From Saccoglossus kowalevskii (Eukaryota > Hemichordata > Enteropneusta > Harrimaniidae), in assembly GCF_000003605.2 (NCBI RefSeq), contig NW_003141810.1:338162-391375 (forward strand): a DNA stretch of 53,214 bases, written 5' to 3'. The translations under genes were made by a program, and so were the position numbers. The number at the start of each line of letters is the position of its first letter. The stretch's first letter is position 1. The notes under the pieces were generated by a model that did not search any database, was not told the origin of the DNA, and was given only the letters and a program-made list of their open reading frames with translations. Positions 45,501-53,214 of this stretch are shown here, in pieces.

Positions 45501-48500
45501 AAGCTAAGATATTTGAACATGTCGGAAAGAAAACTCCTCTCGGTGTTAGATTTTCAACTGTAGGTGAGTTATATGGCATCAAAGTTGGGTAACATTTTAC
45601 ATTGAATTTTGTGATGTTTGTTTTAATTGAAACCAAAATTGTTAGAATTTTTTCAGCCCCTCGGTTCTGGGTATTCAGAGCAATATGTAATGCCAAGGCA
45701 TGTGTCCCTGCCTTAGGAGAGATGTATTCTGTCTAGGCATGTGCAAAGCAATATGCGCTGCCTAGACATGTGTCTCTACTCTCAGAGAGATGTAACTTGC
45801 CTAGGCAAGTTTTCCCTGTCTGAGCATGTCTCCTTTGTCAGGGTGATATATACTGCCAAGGCATATGTTCCATTTAAGAACAACAGCTGCTCTCTTGACA
45901 TTTGTCCCCAGCCTCAGAACATTAATAAATGCTGCCTAGGCACTTATGTGTCCCCATCAGTCATGCACCCTGCCTAGGCATGTGTCCCCCAATTTCAGGG
46001 AGATATACACTACATAGGCATGTGTCCCACCCTCATCTGTGTGGTGTCCTCAGCACAGATATGATGTCCACAAACATAATATGATTTTCTGAATTCCCAT
46101 TCAGGACTTTTATAATAGCATAAAAATCAGTGAATAAAATCTCATTTCAAATTCAGAAATACATCAGTCACTTTACTGTATTATTCCTAGGTGGTGAGTC
46201 TGGCTCTCCGGATTCTGCTCGTGATCCTCGTGGATTTGCTGTGAAGTTTTACACCGATGAAGGTAACTGGGACTTAGTCGGTAATAATACACCCATCTTT
46301 TTCATCAGAGATCCAATGTTGTTTCCAAATTTTATCCACACACAGAAAAGAAATCCAGTAACACATCTGAAGGTCAGTCAAGATAGAATTTTAGGGTTTG
46401 GGGGAGTTGGGCAAAGAATTATAATCATTAAACGAGGGGGCTCATTGAATGTTGGAAAATGAGGAATTATGATCATAAAACTAGGGGGTATACTGAGTAT
46501 GGAAACAAATTGTAATCAAGGAACTGGCATTCTGTACACAGTGGAACTGTAATATGATGTTGAGACAAAGAAGTATAGTCATAAAATTAGAAATTATCAT
46601 AAAACCTGATTGTTCATTATTATTTAACTAGAAAGTACATATGTGGAGGAATGGAATTATAGTCTTAGAACTAGGGGGTACTGAAATGTTGTAGACAATG
46701 AATTTTAATCATGGAATTTGGTGGGTACATTATTGTACATAGAATGTGAAATCACAGTTATGTTCATAGAACTTGGGGTTACATACATTTGGAAACGAGA
46801 AATTCTGATTACGAAGAAAATCACTGGTATGATTTTATGTTTTGTTTTGTCTTGTTTTGATTTGTTTCAGGATCCTGACATGTTCTGGGATTTTATTACA
46901 CTACGACCAGAATCAACTCATCAAGTCTCATTCCTCTTTTCCAACCGTGGTACACCAAATGGTTACAGACATATGAATGGTTATGGCAGTCATACATTCA
47001 AACTGGTCAACAAGGACGGAAACCCAGTTTACTGTAAATTCCATTATAAGGTAAAAAAAAAGAATTGTAACTGTTCATGTTGTGCGAAAAACAAAAAACA
47101 AATTTTGAAACTCTTGCTGAATCTTTATTTGTTTTTAAAGACCACCGGCCAATTTTACAAAATACATGAAAAAATAAATACATAACTATTCTTTCCTGAG
47201 GTCAAAGGTCACCTCATGTTTTAATGCATTCTTGTCTCAGAATTTGTGCTTTATGTTCAAACATTGCTAGTTTTGTAATTATTTGGTCACAGTTATCTGA
47301 CATAATGGAATAAAAAATTTCTAATTTTAGATAAGTATATGACCATGAGGGTAAACATTATTTTCTAATGTTTTCATACATAAACTCTTGCTGACCTTGA
47401 TTAAAACAAATTTACTATTTACCTAAATGTCATAAAAACATGTTGCCAACATCATGACTCTGCGAAAGAAACTTTGTAGCAAAAAACTGCAAAAAGTTAT
47501 ATTCATAATTATTAGGGTCTCACCAAAGTTATCTACTATGTTTTTTTTCCCCAGACTGATCAAGGTATCAAGAATCTGACTGGTGATGAAGCTGCGGAGA
47601 TGGCCAAGTGTGATCCAGATTTTGCAATCCGTGATTTGTATAATGCTATTGCAGAAGGAAATTATGTGAGTAGAATATGTTATCTTGTTTGAGTTTAACT
47701 CCCTAGCACACCTAGCTTATCAGTTAAATTGACTCCCTAGTACCCCATTTGTAATAACTCCATAGCTTGTAATAACTCCCTAGCGCTCCTGTTGTAATAA
47801 CTCCCTAACTTCCTAGCTTGTCAGTTCTAATACTCCCTAACTTATCAGTTAAATTAACTTCCTAGTACCTCAATTGTAATAACTGCATAGCTTGTAAAAA
47901 ACTCCCAAGCACTACTGTTGTAATAACTCTCTAGCTTGTCAGTTAAACTAACTCTCTAGTATCCCCATTGTAATAACTACATAGCTTGTAAAAAACTCCC
48001 TAGCACCCTATTGTATGTACTCATATATTCTTAGCTTTCCAGTTTAAATATCAAATTATTATTTTCAGCCCACTTATACCATGTACATACAAGTGATGAC
48101 ATATGAAGAAGCTGAGAAACATAGATGGAATCCGTTTGATTTGACGAAGGTAATGAATTATCTATCCAATTAGTGTGGTCCAGTAAGGCCAGTAGATGCT
48201 AATCTCTAATGATTGGCAAATTGATATAGGATTTATTATATTAGTGTAGTCATTTTCCAAGCCCTGAACCAATGAAAAATGACAACACAAGTCACATGTT
48301 CCTACATTGTGATTTATGCCATCCATCTGTTTTGCAGTTTTTTGTGTGTGCTTCCAATACAATGTGTTTTTATGACCCTGGGGTTATAGGTCAAACATCC
48401 TGGTACCTTCATTATCAACCATTTTAATATGGCAAAATGGAGGTATGATATTTCTTACTCCTGCCAAAAGTACCAGGAAATCTGACCTTTGCAGGATATG

Positions 48501-51500
48501 CCTAACTCGTATTAGACATAACACATGTTTGTATTTGTATAGATCTGGCCACACAGTGAATTTCCACTGATTCCTGTCGGTAAATTGGTGCTGAATAGAA
48601 ACCCCAAGAACTATTTTGCTGAGGTAGAACAGATCGCCTTCTGTCCGGGTCACTTGGTTCCTGGTATTGAAGCGTCTCCGGATAAAATGTTACAGGTACG
48701 TTATAATAGTGCATTACCTTGTATAAATTACAAAGATACATTGATGAAAACTTATTTTAATGTTCCTGTTAATAATGAATGTATTTGCCCACTCAGCAAA
48801 TTTGATGATGATGCCTATAAGTGGGACTTGCTCCTGTTTGTTTTCCAAAAAAATAAATATAAGAAAAATTAAAATAAATAAAATAAACATATGACTAATT
48901 AGATTTGTGCTAATCCTCCAAAATGCTGACATTCAAGTTGGTTTGTTTAGTAGTGTTGTAGTTTATTTACTGTGGAATACTTGGAATTGGAATTTTCGCT
49001 TGGAATTAGTATTTGCTACTTTCGCTGAAGGAATGATTCATTGAAAATAAAATCCAGCGAATATACCTTTTTCCTATATTTTACATTCAACTTGTCAAAA
49101 ATCAGTGAAAATAAATTCCATACAAAACACCGAAAAAGTCTATTCAGCGAAAAATTAAATGCAGCTAAAATAAAGTATTGTACAGTAATTACACGTGATT
49201 ACACTTGTGTGAATTAAATATTAAATATATCATATGGTATTTGTGAACACATGACATGTGTGTGAATGCCATATGATGTGTAAACACCACGTGATATATA
49301 AAAACAATGTGTGTATACTTTATGGTATGTATGAACACCATCACGTGAGGTGTGTGAACACCACGTGGTATCTGTGAACACCACATGACATCTGTGAACA
49401 CCACATGGTATCTGTGAACACCACATGGTATCTGTGAACACCACATGGTATCTGTGAACACCACATGGTGTGTGTTAATACCATGTGAAACATGTGAATG
49501 CCATCAAACATGTGTAATCACCATATTTATTCTATTTCAGGGACGTATATTTTCGTACTCTGACACCCACCGTCATCGTCTTGGGACAAACTATTTCCAA
49601 ATACCAGTAAATTGTCCATTCAATGCAAGAACTTACAACTACCAGCGGGATGGTCCCCAGTGTGTCACTGATAATCAAAGTAAGCCTAAAGATAGACCAA
49701 AACTTAATATTAGATCAAAGGTACATTACTTGGGGTTTGCAACGCGCATTGTACTGTATGGTGACATCATGCCAAGATCCCATTCAAGTCTCATCTTGTA
49801 GATAGCGAGACTGGTGCTACGACCTTCTGACATGACATACAATGTATCTCAATGTTCAACATGTGTAATATACATGTCTCACCACTATCATAGTGAAAAA
49901 ATGTAATGTACAGAAAATATAGTTCTCGTAATCCGTCATATCGTGAACAGCTATTTTGATCCACCTGAACCTCCCAGTATCCTAGTTACCTCGGGCATGC
50001 GCATTTGCATTGTTCTGAGTTGGAACGCTTATGCGAGAGCGATATTGAAACGGGATCTTGGTATCATTTCAGGCTACTTGCAAACCCCAAGTAATGAACA
50101 TCTGATTAGACCTATATACGAACCCTTATCACGGGGAGATAAGGCAGGAACACCTAATAGTGTGACATCACTGTTTTTATCGCTGTGATGAGGATTTCAG
50201 ACCGAATAACAACAATTACTCAGATGTAGTGATGACGATAATGACTGAAAGTATATTTTAAAAAATAATGCTCAGAAGGGTAACATTTCTGTTGATTTTG
50301 TAAATCAATGGCTGAGTGTGTTACTTGTCAAGAGCAACTGAATTTTCTTTTTTAGCCATTGCGATAAGTAATGATTACTGCCCTCTATGCTTTAAGTGTG
50401 TAATTTCTTTTGTTTTCCAGATGGTGCCCCCAACTACTTCCCCAACAGTTTCCAGGGACCCCAAGATAATCTAAAATATGCTTCCCATGTGGATCACGTC
50501 AGTGGTGACGTCAAACGTTACAATACTGCTGATGACGATAACTTTACGCAAGTCGGTTCCTTCTGGCGTAATGTTTTGAGTGAATACGATAGAACGCATC
50601 TAATTAACAACATTGCTGGACACTTGAAGGATGCCCAGGAGTTTCTGCAGAAACGAGCTGTGAGTCATTAATACTTCAGAATAAATTTTATTTTTAGTGA
50701 AAATGAAAAGTGTAGAAAATTTTTATGGGAATGTAAGAAAATCAAAATCTGTCTAAATGTAATTTTCCGTACAACTGCGAGATCTCGCGAGATGCATGAA
50801 AGACGCGCTTCGAACGTCTGCTGCAAAAATTGAACGATTTGATTTTGAACTCGAATTTCCTTATTTCGTAGCTCACACCGACCGGCCGATCTTCGACAGA
50901 GGAATATTGCTTCCGAATACCCTTACTTAATCGAAATTGCCTATCATCAAATGTGGATAGCACATTACTTTAAGCATGGAAATGTCCCCAAAATACTTTC
51001 GCGTTTGTCAAATCCCACGCGATGTTTGACGCGACTACGACGCTATGACCTTTGTTTGTCCTGTTTTTACGTTCGATTTCATGCATAATGCGTGATTCTC
51101 GCAGTGTATGGAAAATGGTCTATTGGTCCTATGCTATGTAATAGACGTGCTCTTATCAGTCAAGTTAAACATAAAATAGTAAAATATAAAACTCTACCAA
51201 ACGGCTGGTTTCATGTAAAACTTTTAACGAAGTCTTCAAAATCAGCTGATAAACAAATTAAGCAAAATGTCATTTCACACTGAGAATAGAGTCGAACAGT
51301 GATTGACAGGGAATTATTATTGAGGAGAAGATTTAAATCAAAAAAGTTTTTTGTCACTGTTGTCTCTCCTGACTTTTTTCGTATGTGCAAATTGCAAGTG
51401 CTGACGCATCATGCATTTTTGCCACAGAAGTCATATTCATGTTTGGGACTACATGGCAGGGCTGTGCGGCCATCTATTTATCAAATGGCATTTTAATGTG

Positions 51501-52324
51501 CTATCCTGGCGTCAACCAGGTTCGGTCGAACACAAGCACGTGCGGATCCTAACCAAGATTCCCCCAAAGTCGCATTCGTTAGTGAATGAATCTCGGCCAG
51601 TGGCCTTCCCATTGAGTCTGTGGCACACTCACCCAGGGTAGGGGTCGACCTTTTTGATGTTCAGACTAAGGTAAGATTTGGACTTAGATCTACCGGCCAT
51701 GAGTCCGATGCGAAATCCTCTAGGCTAACAGTCACCAGTTTTTGGCTTTTTTTTTGTATGAAGACAGAAACAGATATAGAATTAAATACTTTACTGTAGC
51801 GGGAATTAACTTTTGAAAAACACAATTTGGTCTGATTTACTATAAACTACATTCAATTGATACTAAAGCATCTATTTTTGCTAGTTTTTGTTTGTTTGTT
51901 TGTTGCTTCAGCGATAATAAAGCCATCTCTGGTAATTTTAGTTGGACATGTAACTGTTAGTGACCAATGTTCATCATTTCATATGTTACGATCATGATTG
52001 TGTTTTATTGATCATCACACTACTGTTGCCATGGAGATGAAATTAAACTCCTTTTGCATCTCATTAAACAACCATTATGGGAGTTCTGTCAACAAATCAT
52101 ACATGTCCTTACTAAAGAAAATTACATTATCATGTGCATCAATAACAAGATTCCTGATTGGTTGTTTATCAAATAAGGTTTCAGCATATGTCAGATATAG
52201 ATAAAAACACCAAGTTATTATATGTAATATTTTTATATATTTTGTGGTTTTTCAGGTTCATAATTTTAGCCAATGTGATCCAGAATATGGTCGTAGATTG
52301 GAAGAGGCATTAGCAAAGTATAAG
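42518..52324 (+). CDS. CAT: Haem catalase, eleven coding exons (C-terminal end beyond the window)
   Basis: This gene encodes the enzyme that converts hydrogen peroxide to water and oxygen, normally a peroxisomal homotetramer with haem b. Eleven exons splice with GT-AG junctions in consistent phase into 498 residues. The active-site signature [17 protein letters not shown] has the distal His at residue 72. [12 protein letters not shown] and [11 protein letters not shown] carry Asp125 and the distal Asn145. [12 protein letters not shown] is the conserved core. [12 protein letters not shown] carries the proximal haem ligand Tyr355. The start ATG has an AACATGG context and an in-frame TAA 12 bases upstream. 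Animal catalases are usually a little over 500 residues, so only the last ~15-30 residues, including any C-terminal peroxisomal signal, are missing. One oddity is Gly62 where Asp is usual. A full-length, apparently intact gene with no frameshift. Confidence 0.98.
43590..43666 (+). mobile_element. Family A MITE-like element, right-half remnant (copy 7)
   Basis: TATTTACATTAAACTCATTT, AAATCAGTGAAATTTAATTC and AGCTAAAATAAAGTATTTTA, then CAGTA. The left half is not recognisable. Confidence 0.7.
44909..44922 (-). promoter_or_regulatory. CTCF-like core site in catalase intron 1
   Basis: The complement reads CCACTTGGTGGCGC, a close match to the CTCF core. Further AGAGGGCGC and GAGGGCGC motifs follow at about 45084-45112. 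Binding is unproven. Confidence 0.4.
45192..45363 (+). CDS. CAT: Catalase exon 2
   Basis: 172 nt, residues 20-76 plus one base. Contains [20 protein letters not shown] and the active-site signature with distal His72. Acceptor TTCACTTCAG, donor GTAATG, phase 1 exit. Gly62 replaces the usual Asp in FDRERIPER. Confidence 0.97.
45453..45563 (+). CDS. CAT: Catalase exon 3
   Basis: 111 nt, [20 protein letters not shown] through VRFSTV. Acceptor TTGTTTACAG, donor GTGAGT, phase 1 in and out. Intron 2 before it is only 89 bp. Confidence 0.97.
   Translation, partial: EPLGILKSLMIYQGTVKLRYLNMSERKLLSVLDFQL
45692..46031. repeat. Intron 3 degenerate minisatellite
   Basis: The core TGCCTAGGCATGTGTCCC recurs about eight to nine times with substitutions, spaced roughly 35-50 bp. 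A 78-codon open frame over it is a repeat artefact. Confidence 0.85.
46191..46372 (+). CDS. CAT: Catalase exon 4
   Basis: 182 nt, [38 protein letters not shown] and [14 protein letters not shown]. Carries Asp125 at the channel and Asn145 in the distal pocket. Acceptor TTATTCCTAG, donor GTCAGT, phase 0 exit. Confidence 0.98.
46385..46740. repeat. Intron 4 degenerate minisatellite
   Basis: The motif GAATTATAATCATAAAACTA followed by GGGGG and a TTG-AA-ATG block recurs about six times with heavy decay, spacing roughly 55-65 bp. Confidence 0.75.
46871..47050 (+). CDS. CAT: Catalase exon 5
   Basis: 180 nt, from [20 protein letters not shown] to VYCKFHYK, including [15 protein letters not shown]. 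The His of STHQ and the HMNGYG region are where animal catalases hold NADPH. Acceptor TTTGTTTCAG, donor GTAAAA, phase 0. Confidence 0.98.
47555..47665 (+). CDS. CAT: Catalase exon 6
   Basis: 111 nt, [20 protein letters not shown] through [13 protein letters not shown]. Acceptor TTTTTCCCCAG, donor GTGAGT, phase 0. Confidence 0.97.
47697..48020. repeat. Intron 6 degenerate minisatellite
   Basis: Repeated blocks of AACTCCCTAGCACACCTAGC, TTATCAGTTAAATTGACTCC and TTGTAATAACTCCATAGC occur about ten times with irregular length. The family is unlike those of the other introns. Confidence 0.85.
48069..48149 (+). CDS. CAT: Catalase exon 7
   Basis: 81 nt, [20 protein letters not shown] followed by NPFDLTK. 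Acceptor TATTTTCAG, donor GTAATG, phase 0. Confidence 0.97.
48543..48695 (+). CDS. CAT: Catalase exon 8
   Basis: 153 nt, [40 protein letters not shown] and EASPDKMLQ. Acceptor TTTGTATAG, donor GTACGT, phase 0. Confidence 0.97.
48968..49187 (+). mobile_element. Family A MITE-like element, copy 8 (catalase intron 8)
   Basis: TACTGTGGAATACTTGGAATT to AAATAAAGTATTGTACAGTA. The internal blocks TTTCGCTGAAGGAATGATTC, AAAATCCAGCGAATATAC and TTTTACATTCAACTTGTC follow the family order. Nearly complete. Confidence 0.87.
49236..49515. repeat. Intron 8 minisatellite, 20-bp unit
   Basis: The unit TGTGAACACCACATGGTATC is repeated in tandem, four copies nearly perfect at about 49375-49465, with decayed units on both sides reaching within about 25-30 bp of the exon 9 acceptor. 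The overlapping antisense frames are repeat artefacts. Confidence 0.93.
49541..49679 (+). CDS. CAT: Catalase exon 9 (haem-ligand exon)
   Basis: 139 nt. [20 protein letters not shown] carries the proximal haem ligand Tyr355, followed by [20 protein letters not shown]. Acceptor TCTATTTCAG, donor GTAAGC, phase 1 exit splitting an Asn codon. Confidence 0.98.
49725..50095. repeat. Inverted repeat in catalase intron 9
   Basis: ATTACTTGGGGTTTGCAA at 49725-49742 is the exact complement of 50078-50095, and CCAAGATCCC at 49772-49781 of 50052-50061. Between the blocks the arms are diverged. The arms enclose about 270 bp. A decayed foldback element is likely. Confidence 0.75.
50421..50659 (+). CDS. CAT: Catalase exon 10
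   Basis: 239 nt, from [20 protein letters not shown] to [13 protein letters not shown], including [20 protein letters not shown]. This is the C-terminal helical region. Acceptor TGTTTTCCAG, donor GTGAGT, phase 0 exit. Confidence 0.98.
50660..52255 (+). other. Catalase intron 10 (1596 bp)
   Basis: It holds repeat E copy 2 (50755-51100) and, at about 51460-51720, a GC-richer stretch of unknown origin containing GGTTCGGTCGAACACAAGC and TCTCGGCCAGTGGCC. The stretch has no open frame with a known domain. Confidence 0.85.
50755..51100. repeat. Dispersed repeat E, diverged copy 2
   Basis: Shares ordered blocks with 5145-5720 (see that entry), including TTTGTTTGTCCTGTTTTTA and TTCGATTTCATGCA. The family is unidentified. 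Confidence 0.45.
52256..52324 (+). CDS. CAT: Catalase exon 11
   Basis: 69 nt, [20 protein letters not shown] then KYK, the usual near-terminal catalase segment. Acceptor TTTTTCAG, donor GTACGT, phase 0. The donor shows that at least one more coding exon follows. It was not found before the right edge. Confidence 0.95.
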
Positions 52325-52375
52325 GTACGTTATTTCAAATTAATATTATATCACATATATTAGTATACTGTGGAA

Positions 52376-52567
52376 TACTTTATTTTCGCTGGAACTAATT
52401 TTTGCTGAAAAGGCTTTTGGGCGTTTTGTATGGAATTTGATTTCACTGTTTTTTGATGAGTTGACTGTGAAATATAGGGAAAAAAGTATATTCGCTGGAT
52501 TTTATTTTCACGGAATCATCCTTTCAGCGAAAATGAATTCCAAGCGAAAATATAGTATTCTACAGTA
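52376..52567 (-). mobile_element. Family A MITE-like element, copy 9 (reverse)
   Basis: TACTGTGGAATACTTTATTTT to AAAATATAGTATTCTACAGTA with TTTGGGCGTTTTGTATGG, TTTTTTGATGAGTTGACTG and CGGAATCATCCTTTCAGCG. It lies in catalase intron 11, about 50 bp after exon 11. Confidence 0.88.
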
Positions 52568-52718
52568 ATTAAATAAAAAACAATGTCATGACCAATGTGG
52601 GTCTAGAAAATGTAAAATACAGTGTTCGAAATTTGAATGATTACGCTGTGACGACTGTGACGTTTAAAAGTGCGTTTCACACTATCACAACAGCTACCCC
52701 GCATGAGGTATTGTCAAA

Positions 52719-52915
52719 TACTGTATTTTAGCTCGAATCAATTTCACTGAAATGACTATTTTGGATGTTTTCTATGGAACTTATTTTCAATGATTTTTGA
52801 TGAGTTCAAAGTAAAATATAGGAACAAAGGTATATTCACTGGATTTTATTTCCAATAAAACATTCTTTCAGTGAAAAATAGCAAAAATTAATTCTAACCA
52901 AAAGTATTTACAGTA
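52719..52915 (-). mobile_element. Family A MITE-like element, copy 10 (reverse, diverged)
   Basis: TACTGTATTTTAGCTCGAAT to CAAAAGTATTTACAGTAG, with TTTTTGATGAGTTCAAAG and CACTGGATTTTATTTCCA in the family order. It is older than the preceding copy, with CpG positions changed to TpG. Confidence 0.78.
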
Positions 52916-52953
52916 GAGTAATATCTCGTACAAAAGCATGTAAATTGAGGCTA

Positions 52954-52970
52954 TAGCGCCCCCAAGTGGT
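52954..52970 (-). promoter_or_regulatory. CTCF-like core site
   Basis: The complement reads ACCACTTGGGGGCGCTA, a good match to the CTCF core. It lies in catalase intron 11. Binding is unproven. Confidence 0.4.
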
Positions 52971-53214
52971 GTGTTAGTCGCTACTTTCTTTTGTGGTCTA
53001 AACATTTCCTGTCAGATCACATCAGAAACAGGTAGGCTCCTGCAACATTATTATGATGTTCACCACACAACGCTTGCCATCACTTGTTTTTGCTTTCCCA
53101 ATTTGTACCAACTGACGACAAATGGTGTTGCAGCAAATTATTTTCAACCATGAATTATGATTAAAAATACAGTAGATTATGTCCATGATGACTCAAACAA
53201 AAATATCATGTGAT

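Noticed and set aside
51520-51610. tRNA gene or tRNA-derived SINE
   Set aside because: The box-like motifs do not fit the A and B box consensus, and no cloverleaf could be drawn.

Overview
The window is animal nuclear DNA. It is AT-rich, its genes are interrupted by GT-AG introns, and it is full of minisatellites and short inverted-repeat elements; nothing in it looks bacterial or viral. Only two genes can be supported. They are arranged head to head, with start codons about 10.4 kb apart. The catalase sequence and the repeat content suggest a marine invertebrate. A lophotrochozoan is plausible, but the sequence alone does not establish the species or phylum.

Minus-strand gene: the first coding exon (31744-32093) of a KCNQ1-type voltage-gated potassium channel. 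It encodes the cytoplasmic N-terminus up to the start of S1 and ends at a GT donor in phase 2. No further channel exon was recognised at lower coordinates. The whole left part of the window (1-31743) is therefore best read as a very long first intron, or as intron followed by unrecognised sequence. This part is a sink for repeats: two arrays of one 21-bp minisatellite (1-1671 and 7625-8281), a 25-bp and an 80-bp array rich in CCAAT motifs (11483-12050), a (TAATG)n tract, a near-perfect 38-bp palindrome (15815-15852), a 213-bp tandem triplication (24329-24954), GAATGAATG low-complexity sequence, and many MITE-like elements.

Plus-strand gene: a monofunctional haem catalase. Eleven coding exons (42518-52324) encode 498 residues. 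The distal histidine, the distal asparagine and the proximal tyrosine are all present. The last C-terminal residues, which should include any peroxisomal targeting signal, lie beyond the window. The 5' flank has a CCAAT box and a CACGTG E-box. Four introns (3, 4, 6, 8) each carry their own unrelated degenerate minisatellite, and several carry MITE-like elements.

Mobile-element landscape: family A (at least ten copies, ends close to ACTGTRGAATACTTTATTTT, interior made of TTTTCGCTG/CAGCGAAAA inverted motifs) occurs in both orientations from 7.4 kb to the right edge. Families B, C and D share ends of the type TTTAAAGCG..GTCGTC and also recur. A further pair of elements at 8.3 and 9.6 kb shows TTAA boundaries. 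No transposase, reverse transcriptase, tRNA, rRNA or CRISPR array was recognised. No previously undescribed multi-gene system was found. The most notable observations are the repeat architecture, the CCAAT/CRE-like array, the loopless palindrome, the AUG-UGA upstream ORF of the channel gene, and the recurring CTCF-like cores around the catalase gene.
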